A stretch of 64,000 nt of DNA from Rhodobacterales bacterium 52_120_T64 (GCA_002162875.1 MABA01000004.1:558001-622000), one strand, 5' to 3'; shown: positions 11,480 through 20,309, counted from the first letter of the stretch. The notes: a model not told the origin generated them from the sequence alone. Translations and numbers: made by a program.

Positions 11480-12775
11480 CTACTCCGCCGCAATCGAGCT
11501 TACACGGCCCGTTTTTTGATATTTAATCCGGTCTTCGATCTCGTTGCGGAAATGTCGAACCAGACCCTGAATTGGCCAAGCCGCCGCATCGCCGAGCGCG
11601 CAGATCGTATGACCCTCGACCTGCTTGGTAATGCTTAGCAGCATATCGATTTCTTCAAGTTCGGCCTCGCCTGTCACCAGACGGTCCATGACGCGCATCA
11701 TCCAGCCTGTGCCTTCGCGGCACGGCGTACACTGACCGCAGCTTTCATGTTTGTAGAACTTCGCCAGACGCCAGATCGCTTTGATAACATCGGTGGACTG
11801 GTCCATGACGATGACCGCAGCAGTACCCAGACCGGACCGTTGTTCACGCAGCCAATCAAAATCCATGATCGCATCTTTAGCAATGTCGGCAGGCAGAAGC
11901 GGAACAGATGAACCACCCGGAATAACCGCTTTCAAGTTCTTCCAACCGCCGCGAACCCCGCCGCAATGTTTGTCGAGCAGTTCTTCAAGCGGAATAGACA
12001 TCGATTCTTCTACGACACAGGGGTTGTTGACGTGTCCCGAAATTCCGAACAGCTTGGTACCGTGATTGTTTGGCCGCCCCATGGACGTAAACCAATCGGC
12101 CCCACGGCGCAGAATCGTCGGTACTACCGCGATCGACTCCACGTTGTTAACCGTAGTTGGAGCGCCGTACAAACCGGCACCTGCAGGAAACGGGGGCTTC
12201 ATACGCGGCATACCTTTGCGGCCCTCAAGACTTTCCAGCAAGGCAGTTTCTTCGCCGCAGATATACGCGCCCGCCCCGTGGTGCAGATACAGGTCGAAAT
12301 CCCAACCCGAACCCGCCGCGTTTTTGCCCAGCAAGCCCGCGTCGTAACATTCATCAATCGCGACTTGCAAAGCCTCGCGCTCCCGAATGAACTCGCCACG
12401 GATATAGATGTAGCCAGCATTCGCGCCCATACCGAAACCCGCGATCAAACACCCTTCGATCAACGTGTGTGGATCGTGGCGCATGATTTCGCGGTCTTTA
12501 CATGTACCCGGTTCGGATTCATCAGCGTTAATCACTAAGTAAGATGGACGACCATCGGATTCTTTTGGCATAAATGACCATTTCAAACCCGTAGGGAATC
12601 CCGCACCGCCGCGACCACGAAGACCAGAGGCTTTAACCTGATCCACGACCCAGTCGCGACCATTCTGAATATATCCAGCGGTCCCGTCCCAATGGCCACG
12701 CGCCCGCGCGCCTGCAAGGCTGCGATCGTGCATACCATAAAGGTTCGTAAATATACGGTCCTTGTCGTCGAGCAT
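11480..12775 (-). CDS. nuoF: NADH-quinone oxidoreductase subunit F (NADH/FMN-binding)
   Basis: 431 residues. It oxidises NADH through FMN at the tip of the peripheral arm. The nucleotide-binding glycine-rich segment [16 protein letters not shown] is at residues 51-66, an acidic/glycine motif for FMN around [14 protein letters not shown], and the 4Fe-4S N3 ligands are in [12 protein letters not shown] plus a Cys in HTICALGD. The ATG is one base past the stop of the DUF5337-like gene. Confidence 0.98.
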   Translation of the reverse strand: MLDDKDRIFTNLYGMHDRSLAGARARGHWDGTAGYIQNGRDWVVDQVKASGLRGRGGAGFPTGLKWSFMPKESDGRPSYLVINADESEPGTCKDREIMRHDPHTLIEGCLIAGFGMGANAGYIYIRGEFIREREALQVAIDECYDAGLLGKNAAGSGWDFDLYLHHGAGAYICGEETALLESLEGRKGMPRMKPPFPAGAGLYGAPTTVNNVESIAVVPTILRRGADWFTSMGRPNNHGTKLFGISGHVNNPCVVEESMSIPLEELLDKHCGGVRGGWKNLKAVIPGGSSVPLLPADIAKDAIMDFDWLREQRSGLGTAAVIVMDQSTDVIKAIWRLAKFYKHESCGQCTPCREGTGWMMRVMDRLVTGEAELEEIDMLLSITKQVEGHTICALGDAAAWPIQGLVRHFRNEIEDRIKYQKTGRVSSIAAE

Positions 12776-12776
12776 C

Positions 12777-12995
12777 TTACTCTCCTTCTTGGCGTTGCCG
12801 CCAAACCTTAAACAAAACTATCAGCGACCAAGCGAATGCCGCCATCGCCGCAAAGTCTGCCAGAAACGCAAAGCGCGTAGGAAGACCTAATTTTCCACCG
12901 AGGAAGTTGACCAACATCCATCCCAACATCGCTACCAAAATCACAATTGAAGCCAATCGTAATTGTGCTTTTTGTTGGTCGGATTCGTTGCTCAC
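12777..12995 (-). CDS. DUF5337-like small membrane protein
   Basis: 72 residues: a polar N-terminus (residues 1-13), two hydrophobic segments (about 15-32 and 43-62) and a basic C-terminal tail ([10 protein letters not shown]). It resembles a small protein family (DUF5337, as I recall) found between nuoE and nuoF in Rhodobacteraceae. It sits nine bases after nuoE and ends one base before nuoF. Its function is unknown; constant placement in the complex I operon suggests a role in assembly or stability. Confidence 0.78.
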   Translation of the reverse strand: MSNESDQQKAQLRLASIVILVAMLGWMLVNFLGGKLGLPTRFAFLADFAAMAAFAWSLIVLFKVWRQRQEGE

Positions 12996-13004
12996 ATCCC
13001 TCTC

Positions 13005-13694
13005 CTACTTAATGATTGGCACTTCGTCGCCCTGAATACGTTTGATCGTATCTCCGAACGAATTTGCCAGCGTGACGGACCCGTTAGTCGCCTCGCCTTT
13101 TTTATCTTTCAAACTTGTCAGACCGCTTAACGGCTCCGCTGCGAAACGGCCGTTTTGTGGGCCGGGTGTTGGAACTTCGCCGTTCTCGAACGCCTTCAAT
13201 AGGTCGCGAAATTTATCTGCGGTAAGGTCTTCGTAATAATCCTTGCCAATTTGCGCCATCGGCGCATTGGTGCACGCGCCCAGACACTCAACTTCTTCCC
13301 AGCTAAACTTGCCATCTGCGCTGATATCATGTGCGTTCGGTGCGATCACCTCTTTGCAAATGCCGATCAGGTCTTCCGCCCCACACAGCATACAGCTTGT
13401 CGTGCCACAAACCTGAATATGTGCAACAGAACCAACAGGTTTCAGCTGAAACATAAAGTAGAATGTGGCCACTTCGAGCACGCGAATATAGGCCATGTCC
13501 AACATATCCGCGATGCATTCGATCGCCGGTTTGGGCAGCCAACCTTCCTGTTCCTGCGCACGCCACAACAGCGGAATCACACCGGACGCCTGACGGCCTT
13601 CGGGAAATTTGGTCAATTGGGCTTCTGCCCATGCCTGATTAGCTGCTGTGAATGCAAAACTGTCGGGCTGTTCTGAATGAAGTCGGCGTAGCAT
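13005..13694 (-). CDS. nuoE: NADH-quinone oxidoreductase subunit E
   Basis: 229 residues, a thioredoxin-fold 2Fe-2S subunit of the NADH-oxidising module. The cluster ligands are CGTTSC and CLGAC, and the N-terminal three-helix bundle precedes them. It is longer than the E. coli protein because of a C-terminal low-complexity tail of about 60 residues after the core. Its ATG overlaps the nuoD stop by one base (TAATG). Confidence 0.96.
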   Translation of the reverse strand: MLRRLHSEQPDSFAFTAANQAWAEAQLTKFPEGRQASGVIPLLWRAQEQEGWLPKPAIECIADMLDMAYIRVLEVATFYFMFQLKPVGSVAHIQVCGTTSCMLCGAEDLIGICKEVIAPNAHDISADGKFSWEEVECLGACTNAPMAQIGKDYYEDLTADKFRDLLKAFENGEVPTPGPQNGRFAAEPLSGLTSLKDKKGEATNGSVTLANSFGDTIKRIQGDEVPIIK

Positions 13695-14905
13695 TAACGG
13701 TCAATCTCCCCGAAAACGATGTCAATTGTGCCAATAATGGCGGCAACATCGGCCAACTGGTGGCCGGTAGTTATGTGATCTACTGCTTGCAAATGCAAAT
13801 ATCCGGGGGCACGAATTTTGGCTTTGTACGGTTTATTCGATCCGTCGGCGACCAAGTACACACCAAACTCCCCTTTCGGGGCTTCCACCGCCGCGTAAAC
13901 TTCGCCGGCAGGCACATGGAAACCCTCTGTATAAAGCTTGAAGTGGTGGATTAGCGCTTCCATCGAGGTTTTCATGTCGCCACGTTTGGGCGGTGTAAGT
14001 TTACCGCGTGCAAGAACGTCTCCGCCTTTACACTCACCAAGTTTAACGATGCATTGCTGCATAATCTTGATGCTCTCGCGCATCTCTTCGAGGCGCATCA
14101 GATAGCGGTCGTAGCAATCACCATTCTTGCCAACTGGAATTTTGAAATCAAACTCGTTGTAGCACTCGTATGGTTGCGAGCGGCGCAAATCCCACGCGAA
14201 ACCTGCGGAACGCGCCATAACGCCGTTAAGGCCCCAATCAAATACGTCTTGCTTGGTAACCACGGCGATATCGACGTTACGCTGTTTGAAAATGCGGTTT
14301 TCGGTCAGCAGAGTTTCGAAATCTTGCAAAAACGGTTCAAACTGTTCTGTCCAAGTCTGAATATCTGCGATCAGTTTTTCAGGTAGATCCTGATGCACAC
14401 CACCGGGACGGAAGTAGTTCGCATGAAGGCGCGCGCCGCAAGCCCGTTCATAGAAGATCATCAAGCTTTCGCGCTGGTCAAACCCCCAAAGGTTCGGCGT
14501 AAGTGCGCCAACGTCCAGCGCTTGCGAGCCGACGTTCATCAAATGGTTCGCGATACGCCCAAGTTCCGAATACAGAACGCGGATCAGGCTTGCGCGACGC
14601 GGCACTTCAACGCCTGTCAGCTTTTCGATGGCCAAACACCATGCGTGTTCCTGATTCATCGGGGCCACGTAATCCAACCGATCGAAATACGGCAGGTTCT
14701 GCAGATATGTCCGGCTTTCCATCAACTTTTCGGTGCCGCGATGTAGCAGGCCGATGTGTGGGTCAGCGCGCTCAACTATCTCGCCGTCGAGTTCTAATAC
14801 CATACGCAGAACGCCGTGCGCCGCAGGGTGCTGTGGGCCGAAGTTGATCGAAAAGTTGCGGACTTTTTCGTCCATATCTATCGTGTTACCGTTTGATCCG
14901 TCCAT
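13694..14905 (-). CDS. nuoD: NADH-quinone oxidoreductase subunit D
   Basis: 403 residues, a 49-kDa-type subunit lining the quinone cavity. The opening [19 protein letters not shown] carries the conserved histidines next to the quinone head group, and [12 protein letters not shown] follows. It is a separate gene from nuoC here, unlike the fused nuoCD of enterobacteria. Confidence 0.98.
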   Translation of the reverse strand: MDGSNGNTIDMDEKVRNFSINFGPQHPAAHGVLRMVLELDGEIVERADPHIGLLHRGTEKLMESRTYLQNLPYFDRLDYVAPMNQEHAWCLAIEKLTGVEVPRRASLIRVLYSELGRIANHLMNVGSQALDVGALTPNLWGFDQRESLMIFYERACGARLHANYFRPGGVHQDLPEKLIADIQTWTEQFEPFLQDFETLLTENRIFKQRNVDIAVVTKQDVFDWGLNGVMARSAGFAWDLRRSQPYECYNEFDFKIPVGKNGDCYDRYLMRLEEMRESIKIMQQCIVKLGECKGGDVLARGKLTPPKRGDMKTSMEALIHHFKLYTEGFHVPAGEVYAAVEAPKGEFGVYLVADGSNKPYKAKIRAPGYLHLQAVDHITTGHQLADVAAIIGTIDIVFGEIDR

Positions 14906-14908
14906 GTC

Positions 14909-15511
14909 TTAGGCGTCCTTCTTCTCGTCGCCCGGCAGGATGTATTCGGCACCCTCCCACGGAGACATGAAATCGAATTGGCGGTATTCCTGCGTCAGCT
15001 TAACAGGTTCGTAAATGCAGCGCTTTTCAACTTCGTCGTAACGCATTTCAACATACCCTGTGGTCGGGAAATCTTTGCGTAGTGGATGCCCCTCGAACCC
15101 GTAGTCCGTCAAAAGGCGACGCAAATCCGGGTGGTTGGCAAACAGGATGCCATACATATCGAAGGCTTCGCGTTCGAACCAATTGGCGCAGGCGTGGATT
15201 GACGTGATTGATTCCACTTGCTCGTCCTCTGCGATCATAACTTTCACGCGGATGCGCTGGTTAACGACCATAGACAAGAAGTGATAAACAACCTCAAAAC
15301 GTTTCTCACGTCCCGGGTAGTCAACCGCTGTGATGTCAACAAGTGTTGTGAACTGACAAGCCGCGTCACCCTTGAGAAATTCAACGAAATGTAACGAACT
15401 GGCGTTGGTTACAACAACCGTCAACTCGTCAAACTCTATCGAAGAGGACACAATTGCATCCGATTGTTTGATCTCTAGTACAGCGACTAGATCTTTAAGT
15501 GCTTCGCTCAT
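14909..15511 (-). CDS. nuoC: NADH-quinone oxidoreductase subunit C
   Basis: A 200-residue protein starting at the ATG at 15511, which has a strong AAGGGGGG ribosome site and lies ten bases after the nuoB stop. A longer in-frame start at 15577 would overlap nuoB and is unlikely. It is the 30-kDa subunit; the signature ERE(A)FDMYGI with [21 protein letters not shown] is clear. It contacts NuoD and NuoB in the peripheral arm. Confidence 0.96.
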   Translation of the reverse strand: MSEALKDLVAVLEIKQSDAIVSSSIEFDELTVVVTNASSLHFVEFLKGDAACQFTTLVDITAVDYPGREKRFEVVYHFLSMVVNQRIRVKVMIAEDEQVESITSIHACANWFEREAFDMYGILFANHPDLRRLLTDYGFEGHPLRKDFPTTGYVEMRYDEVEKRCIYEPVKLTQEYRQFDFMSPWEGAEYILPGDEKKDA

Positions 15512-15521
15512 ATCGCCCCCC

Positions 15522-16052
15522 TTATCGCGCAATCGTGCCAGTGCGGCGAATTTTTCGCTGCAACTGCAAAAGGCCATACATCAATGCTTCGGCTGTCGGT
15601 GGACAGCCAGGCACGTATACATCAACTGGAACGATGCGATCACAGCCGCGCACAACAGAATAGGAATAGTGGTAATACCCGCCCCCGTTTGCACAGGATC
15701 CCATCGAAAGCACATACCGTGGTTCTGGCATCTGGTCGTAAACTTTACGCAAAGCCGGTGCCATTTTATTGGTCAGCGTGCCCGCAACAATCATCAAGTC
15801 GGATTGCCGTGGAGAAGCCCGCGGGGCTGTCCCGAAGCGTTCTAGATCATAGCGGGGCATGGAAGTGTGGATCATCTCTACCGCACAACACGCCAGACCA
15901 AACGTCATCCAATGCAGCGAACCTGTGCGGGCCCAGCTTAAGATGTCTTCGGTTGTTGTTAGAAGAAAGCCCTTGTCGGCCAACTGGTCATTCAACGCTT
16001 TGGTGGCAAAGTCCTTGTCACCGCCCGCGGCATTCATAGAGGTTAATCCCAT
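15522..16052 (-). CDS. nuoB: NADH-quinone oxidoreductase subunit B
   Basis: About 176 residues. It holds cluster N2, the last iron-sulfur centre before quinone. Ligands are visible in [17 protein letters not shown] and VPGCPP. The start chosen ([10 protein letters not shown], 16052) overlaps nuoA by ten bases and matches the usual N-terminal pattern of the family; an ATG at 16037 just past the nuoA stop is the alternative. The core from [13 protein letters not shown] onward is very highly conserved. Confidence 0.96.
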   Translation of the reverse strand: MGLTSMNAAGGDKDFATKALNDQLADKGFLLTTTEDILSWARTGSLHWMTFGLACCAVEMIHTSMPRYDLERFGTAPRASPRQSDLMIVAGTLTNKMAPALRKVYDQMPEPRYVLSMGSCANGGGYYHYSYSVVRGCDRIVPVDVYVPGCPPTAEALMYGLLQLQRKIRRTGTIAR

Positions 16053-16408
16053 TCCAAGGCGCCCTTCTTCCACTCATAAGCAAATCCGATACTCAAGACT
16101 GCCAAAAATACGATCATCGACCAGAAACCAAACAGCCCCACATCCTTGAACGCAGCGGCCCACGGGAAAAGGAAAGCAATTTCGAGATCGAAAATAATAA
16201 ACAGGATCGCCACCAGATAGAACCTAACATCGAAACGCATGCGGGAATCATCAAACGGGTTGAACCCGCATTCGTAGGCCGAAGTTTTCTCAGGATCAGG
16301 GTTTCTAACCGCAACAATCACTGCCGAGAGTGAAAGAACGATGGCCAGTGCAACTGCCAGCGCAAAGAAAATTAGAATGGGAAGGTATTCGAGTAGAAGG
16401 TCTTCCAA
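16043..16408 (-). CDS. nuoA: NADH-quinone oxidoreductase subunit A
   Basis: Three-helix membrane subunit and first gene of the nuo operon; the core [12 protein letters not shown] and [11 protein letters not shown] are family hallmarks. The reading frame opens with GTG at 16417, but that codon overlaps the only good ribosome site (AGGAG). A TTG at 16408, eight bases after AGGAG, gives (M)[11 protein letters not shown], which matches the typical N-terminus MEE-LREYLPIL. I therefore prefer the TTG start (121 residues). GTG at 16417 (124 residues) cannot be excluded. Confidence 0.93.
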   Translation of the reverse strand: MEDLLLEYLPILIFFALAVALAIVLSLSAVIVAVRNPDPEKTSAYECGFNPFDDSRMRFDVRFYLVAILFIIFDLEIAFLFPWAAAFKDVGLFGFWSMIVFLAVLSIGFAYEWKKGALEWD

Positions 16409-16803
16409 ATTTGGCACTCCTGAATCTCTAGTAGATCAATGCATTTGAGTCGGATGAGGTTTACCCGTCGGCTTATTCGACGTCAACAGACGGTAGCCTT
16501 GAAAACAACAGAAATGATACGGTTTTTCAATGCAAACACATAGTTCCAATTTGGGGGCGATAATTGCCAATACTTTATCCACCATATTTTGATACGCCTG
16601 TATGCGGCCACGCATATGTTACAGGGCTTCTATTATGTATTTCAAATTCGGGGGCAAAGGTAACAAAAAGCAGGCGCATTCTGACATCCGATCAACCCGC
16701 TGTGATCTCACGGGCTCGTGTATAGATCGTGAGCCGCCTCATCGGTTAGCCAATGCATGTCGAGTTCCGGCACACAACTTCAAACTCCTTAAGGGGATAT
16801 TTA
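16409..16803. other. Divergent intergenic region between nuoA and bufA
   Basis: 395 bases without a convincing gene. It must hold the nuo promoter (minus) and the bufA promoter (plus). On the plus side a TATAGA at 16721-16726 could be a -10, but no good -35 precedes it, which would fit an alternative sigma factor or an activator. An imperfect dyad surrounds it (GGCTC at 16713-16717 and GAGCC at 16731-16735). Short reading frames here lack ribosome sites and family character. Confidence 0.6.
16458..16486 (-). promoter_or_regulatory. Possible promoter of the nuo operon
   Basis: On the minus strand TTGACG (16486-16481) is followed after 17 bases by TAAACC (16463-16458), about 50 bases before nuoA. 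The -35 element is good, the -10 is poor. No better pair was found in the region, so this is tentative. Confidence 0.3.
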
Positions 16804-17112
16804 ATGTCTAATACTGTATTCAAAACCGTAGCCTTGGCTGGCGCCGTCGCTTCCGCACTCGTCGCACAAACAAGCACCGCCACGGCAACGGGCGAAAAAG
16901 AAAAATGTTTTGGCGTTTCTCTGGCCGGCCAAAATGATTGCGCTGCCGGTCCGGGCACAACATGCGCTGGTACGTCTGCCGTCGATTATCAAGGGAATGC
17001 TTGGTCGTTGGTTCCAGCAGGGACCTGTGTAACGATGGAATTGCCCACAGGTTCTGACGGTATCGCGCGCAATGGTGCTCTTGAAGCACTGGAACGTGAT
17101 ATTCCAGCATAA
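16804..17112 (+). CDS. bufA: BufA1-type bufferin precursor (DUF2282), secreted Cys peptide
   Basis: 102 residues from the ATG at 16804 with ribosome site AAGGGG. A Sec-type signal peptide covers residues 1 to about 28 (hydrophobic AVASALVA then TSTATA). The mature part has exactly four cysteines (35, 46, 54, 75) in the contexts [21 protein letters not shown] and AGTCVT, followed by a conserved DYQGNAW stretch; this is the DUF2282 pattern. As I recall, such bufferins are ribosomally made peptides whose central cysteines are converted by a DUF692 enzyme to thio-oxazole groups that bind copper in the periplasm. Downstream bufBCD supports this. Metal and modification are inferred, not visible. 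Confidence 0.9.
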   Translation: MSNTVFKTVALAGAVASALVAQTSTATATGEKEKCFGVSLAGQNDCAAGPGTTCAGTSAVDYQGNAWSLVPAGTCVTMELPTGSDGIARNGALEALERDIPA

Positions 17113-17120
17113 ATAGTATT

Positions 17121-17148
17121 CGGGCTCGTTACTTGAAACACGAGCCCG
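17121..17148 (+). terminator. Intercistronic hairpin between bufA and bufB
   Basis: A perfect 9-bp inverted repeat, CGGGCTCGT (17121-17129) and ACGAGCCCG (17140-17148), with a 10-base loop, eight bases after the bufA stop. No T run follows, so it is more likely a partial attenuator or a 3' stabiliser of the bufA message than a full terminator. It would allow more precursor peptide than enzyme to be made. Confidence 0.6.
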
Positions 17149-17168
17149 CTTCCATATCAGAGGTATTA

Positions 17169-18023
17169 ATGAATTATTCTCCTAATAAGGTCCCTGCCCG
17201 CGCTGGTGTCGGATATAAACCTCAACATCTAGACGAAATACTTGCTGAACCTAATTCTATCGGTTGGCTGGAAATTCACGCAGAGAATTATATGGGAGAT
17301 GGTGGCCCTCAACTCGCCCAGCTGCGGTATTTACGTGAACGCTTCCCAATTTCTTGTCACGGTGTGGGCCTTTCTATCGGTTCCGAAGGGCCGCTAGATA
17401 AAGAGCACCTCGCCCGATTGAAGAAGCTTGTCGATTGGCTGAACCCTTCCCTGTTCTCAGAACACCTAGCATGGTCAACGCACGATATCGGATACCTCAA
17501 TGATCTGTTGCCCGCCCCCTATACGCCGCAGACCCTGAGCACCGTGATTGATCACATTGATCAAGTTCAAGAAGTAATTGGGCGGCAAATGTTGCTGGAG
17601 AACCCCTCTGTTTACGTTTTGTTTGAACAATCCACGATGAACGAGATCGAGTTCCTTAACGAAATCGTAACGCGCACCGGCTGCGGGCTGTTGCTGGATG
17701 TTAACAACATTTTCGTATCTACGACCAATCAACAATCATCGGCTGAAGACTATCTTGCAGATTTTCCAGTCGAGCATATCGGAGAAGTCCATCTTGGCGG
17801 TCACGATGCACAAACCGATGACTTTGGCGACCCGCTTCTAATTGACAGCCACAATGCCCCCGTCGTCGATCCTGTTTGGGATATTTACGAAACGTTAATC
17901 AAACGCACCGGCCCGCTGCCGACATTGATCGAGTGGGATAATGACATCCCCGAATGGCCTGTATTGGCAAACGAAGCCCGTTTAGCCGATGTCATCCTCA
18001 ACCGCCGAACCAAAGCAGCCTGA
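17169..18023 (+). CDS. bufB: BufB, multinuclear non-heme iron oxidative enzyme (MNIO, DUF692)
   Basis: 284 residues from the ATG at 17169 (ribosome site AGAGG). A TTG at 17133 lies inside the hairpin and was rejected as start. TIM-barrel DUF692 family; likely iron ligands are visible at His64 (CHGVGLS), Glu144/Asn145 (LENPS), Asp177 with Asn179 (LDVNN), His208 and His212 (VHLGGH), Asp226/His228 (IDSHN) and Glu255 (IEWD). Characterised members oxidise cysteine side chains of precursor peptides using a di- or tri-iron centre. Its neighbours identify BufA as the substrate. Five bases separate it from bufC. Confidence 0.93.
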   Translation: MNYSPNKVPARAGVGYKPQHLDEILAEPNSIGWLEIHAENYMGDGGPQLAQLRYLRERFPISCHGVGLSIGSEGPLDKEHLARLKKLVDWLNPSLFSEHLAWSTHDIGYLNDLLPAPYTPQTLSTVIDHIDQVQEVIGRQMLLENPSVYVLFEQSTMNEIEFLNEIVTRTGCGLLLDVNNIFVSTTNQQSSAEDYLADFPVEHIGEVHLGGHDAQTDDFGDPLLIDSHNAPVVDPVWDIYETLIKRTGPLPTLIEWDNDIPEWPVLANEARLADVILNRRTKAA

Positions 18024-18027
18024 CATT

Positions 18028-18774
18028 ATGCAAAGTGAATTCGCCAAGGGCCTATTAGACCCAAACCTGCCAACACCTGAAGGTGTAGTTGGCCCCGGTG
18101 GTCGGCCTGCCGGCAAACGGTACGATGTCTATCGCAATAACGTTGTCGTTAGCTTGACGGAGGCATTGGCCTCTGCTTACCCGGTAATCCAAACCATAGT
18201 GGGAAAAGAGTTTTTCACAGCGATGGCAGGTGTATTTGTTCGCAAGCACCCACCAGAATCGCCGTTAATGATTTATTATGGCGGAGACTTCCCTAAGTTC
18301 CTGACGAAGTTCCAGCCCGCGATCCACCTTGGCTATCTGCCTGATGTGGCAAGAGTAGAACTGGCGCGGTGCCAAGCATATCATGCGACGGACGCCTCCC
18401 CGTGCGCGCCGGAAAAACTTGCCAACCTTAATGGTAACAAACTTTATGATGCGCGGATCGTCTTGCATCCGTCTATCGATATTGTTCGCTCACGGTATCC
18501 GGTATTTTCGATCTGGCGCTATAACAGTACCAACGACAAATCCCCGATTGGCGAGGCCCGCGAGATCACGATGATATCTCGTCCCGCTAGCGAGGTGGTT
18601 ATGCAAAACCCGACAGCAGGCGCAGCGACATTTGTTGAATCGTTAATGACCGACCCACTCGGTGTCGCCACGGACAAAGCCAAAGGTGTGCAACCGGATT
18701 TCGACTTAGCTGGGAACCTGACGGCGCTGCTTTCAGCGGGCTTAATCGCTGATATTCAACAAAGGGAAATGTAA
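18028..18774 (+). CDS. bufC: BufC / HvfC-type partner protein (DUF2063)
   Basis: 248 residues from the ATG at 18028, five bases after the bufB stop; a longer frame into bufB is unlikely. The N-terminal DUF2063 region (about 1-100) with YRNNVVVSLTEALASAYPV is characteristic; the family was once called a putative DNA-binding domain. In peptide-modifying DUF692 clusters this protein acts as a partner that brings the precursor to the oxidase. The stop overlaps the bufD start by one base (TAATG). No membrane segment is seen, so it should be cytoplasmic. Confidence 0.9.
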   Translation: MQSEFAKGLLDPNLPTPEGVVGPGGRPAGKRYDVYRNNVVVSLTEALASAYPVIQTIVGKEFFTAMAGVFVRKHPPESPLMIYYGGDFPKFLTKFQPAIHLGYLPDVARVELARCQAYHATDASPCAPEKLANLNGNKLYDARIVLHPSIDIVRSRYPVFSIWRYNSTNDKSPIGEAREITMISRPASEVVMQNPTAGAATFVESLMTDPLGVATDKAKGVQPDFDLAGNLTALLSAGLIADIQQREM

Positions 18775-19316
18775 TGCAGTTCATTCTTAATTTTCATGAT
18801 CGTGTATTTGCGACCATCTCCAGCATCTTAGAGCCTTGGCTCTTAAGCACGGCCGCGCGATTCTCTTTTACATCGGTGACGTTGCTGTTTTTCTGGGCAT
18901 CCGGTAAAACAAAAATCGGAGACAGCATATTCTCCCCATCTTTCGGTGCCTACGCGCAAATATTCCCCAAGAAATTTGAATCCTTAGGCTATGACGAGAG
19001 CCTGATGTCTGGTTTCGATACCTTAGTCGTACTATTTGGGACATATGCGGAATTCATGCTGCCATTACTGATTGCGCTTGGCCTGTTTACACGTCTAGCA
19101 AGCGTCGGAATGCTCGGATTTATTGGGATGATGAGTGTTGTTGACATCTACGGACACAACGCAGACGCAACGACCATCGGCGCAATGTTTGATCGCCTTC
19201 CCTATGGGTTAATCATGGATCAGCGCCTGATGTGGGTATTCCTCTTACTGGTATTGATAATAAAAGGTGGCGGTCCGATTTCGCTGGATTACATACTTAC
19301 GAAGTTCCGCAAATGA
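18774..19316 (+). CDS. bufD: BufD, DoxX-family membrane protein
   Basis: 180 residues with four predicted membrane helices and the DoxX pattern (ARFSFTSVTLLFFWASGKTK near the start, then VLFGTYAEFMLPLLIALGLF and VDIYGH). DoxX proteins are the usual last member of bufferin operons; the biochemical role is unknown, perhaps redox or quinone-linked support for the oxidase. Translation is coupled to bufC. A strong hairpin follows the stop. Confidence 0.9.
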   Translation: MQFILNFHDRVFATISSILEPWLLSTAARFSFTSVTLLFFWASGKTKIGDSIFSPSFGAYAQIFPKKFESLGYDESLMSGFDTLVVLFGTYAEFMLPLLIALGLFTRLASVGMLGFIGMMSVVDIYGHNADATTIGAMFDRLPYGLIMDQRLMWVFLLLVLIIKGGGPISLDYILTKFRK

Positions 19317-19319
19317 AAA

Positions 19320-19341
19320 GGGCGCGGATAAAACCGCGCCC
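19320..19341. terminator. Terminator between bufD and the convergent YbjN-like gene
   Basis: GGGCGCGG (19320-19327) and CCGCGCCC (19334-19341) form a perfect 8-bp stem with loop ATAAAA. AAAA precedes it, giving a short T run on the minus strand. It lies four bases after the bufD stop and 25 bases past the stop of the opposing gene, so it could serve both. Confidence 0.8.
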
Positions 19342-19365
19342 CAATAAATCGATGTCTAGTGGACT

Positions 19366-19833
19366 TTAAAAATCGATATAGTCGATAAAGTCGTTCATCA
19401 AAATCACCCACCAATCGAGCGTGTCTTCGAAGTTTGTCGCCGAAACACCACCGTAGAGGTTCGCGTCCATTTCAAGGACTGGATCACTGTCCTCATCCAG
19501 GTAAACCTTCGCCCAACGTTTTTCCAGATTGAAATCCTGAGCGCGTGTTAGAGACATTCCGTCTTCCATGTCAAAAGTAACGCTGAACTGTACATCCCGA
19601 CAGTTTTCGCCGTCGGTACAACCGTAGAAGTATATGTCAAAATCATATCCGTTGGCGGAGGAGGTAATCATTGGATCGCCGACACCATCCGTGCCAATAA
19701 CTGCGCGGTAGCCTTCGTCCTGAACCAAGGCGGCAATGATATCGACGTCGGACGCGTCGACCAATGCCTGCGCGTTAGCGCCAAGCGGCGCTAGGACAAG
19801 AGCAACAACAGCCAATAAGGATTTATTAAACAT
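19366..19833 (-). CDS. Secreted YbjN-domain protein
   Basis: 155 residues from the ATG at 19833, which has an AAGGA ribosome site; longer starts are less likely. A signal peptide ends at about residue 21 (APLGANA before QA). The rest looks like a YbjN-type fold (type III secretion chaperone-like), with the motif FYGCTDGENC that recurs in exported YbjN relatives of Rhodobacteraceae; the two cysteines may form a disulfide. Highly acidic. Function unknown. A weak promoter pair (TTGTAG, 17 bases, TGATAT) precedes it. The family call is from pattern recognition only. Confidence 0.75.
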   Translation of the reverse strand: MFNKSLLAVVALVLAPLGANAQALVDASDVDIIAALVQDEGYRAVIGTDGVGDPMITSSANGYDFDIYFYGCTDGENCRDVQFSVTFDMEDGMSLTRAQDFNLEKRWAKVYLDEDSDPVLEMDANLYGGVSATNFEDTLDWWVILMNDFIDYIDF

Positions 19834-19914
19834 GGAATTTCCTTCATAAATTAACAACATACGCTGCAAGATATCAGAGGAATTATGAATTCGCTACAAT
19901 CTTTTAAATAAAAG

Positions 19915-19991
19915 TGGCGCGGTTGACGGGGCTCGAACCCGCGACCTCCGGCGTGACAGGCCGGCACTCTAACCAGCTGAGCTACAACCGC
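19915..19991 (-). tRNA. tRNA-Asp (GTC), copy 1
   Basis: 77 nt on the minus strand including encoded CCA. Acceptor GCGGTTG/CAACCGC, D-arm AGCTCAGCTGGTTAGAGT, anticodon stem CCGGC/GCCGG with loop CTGTCAC (anticodon GTC), T-arm GTTCGAGC. G34 is the target of queuosine modification. Confidence 0.98.
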
Positions 19992-20014
19992 GCATTTGTT
20001 AAACGAAGAGGCAG

Positions 20015-20091
20015 TGGCGCGGTTGACGGGGCTCGAACCCGCGACCTCCGGCGTGACAGGCCGGCACTCTAACCAGCTGAGCTACAACCGC
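20015..20091 (-). tRNA. tRNA-Asp (GTC), copy 2
   Basis: Identical 77-nt sequence to the copy at 19915-19991, exactly 100 bases upstream in transcription order. The flanks are not conserved beyond a few bases, so only the gene body is duplicated or homogenised. Encoded CCA present. Confidence 0.98.
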
Positions 20092-20136
20092 ACAGCCTCT
20101 ACGTAACAGCCTTGCGCGTGTGGCCCAAGGACGGAA

Positions 20137-20212
20137 TGGTGGGTGATGAGAGGCTCGAACTCCCGACATCTTCCGTGTAAAGGAAGCGCTCTACCAACTG
20201 AGCTAATCACCC
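20137..20212 (-). tRNA. tRNA-Val (TAC)
   Basis: 76 nt on the minus strand with encoded CCA. Acceptor GGGTGAT/ATCACCC, anticodon stem CTTCC/GGAAG with loop TTTACAC, giving anticodon TAC (Val). It is the promoter-proximal gene of a three-tRNA unit, followed by both tRNA-Asp genes. Confidence 0.98.
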
Positions 20213-20225
20213 ATTCCGTGGGAGG

Positions 20226-20254
20226 CTGATAAACCGAATTTTCAGGGTCGGCAA
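20226..20254 (-). promoter_or_regulatory. Promoter of the tRNA-Val/tRNA-Asp unit
   Basis: Minus strand TTGCCG (20254-20249), 17-base spacer, TATCAG (20231-20226), ending 13 bases before the mature 5' end of tRNA-Val. Spacing and distance fit a stable-RNA promoter with a very short leader. Confidence 0.55.
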
Positions 20255-20309
20255 GTGCTAGTTTGCAATTCTGTCCGCAATTTTATGATTTTTTTCATTG
20301 CCGCAAAAT

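Noticed and set aside
17133-17168. Upstream TTG start for bufB
   Set aside because: It lies within the loop and arm of the hairpin and lacks a ribosome site; the ATG at 17169 has AGAGG at good spacing.
19915-20091. Direct 100-base repeat as a mobile element or CRISPR unit
   Set aside because: The repeated part is exactly the tRNA-Asp gene; flanks are not shared.
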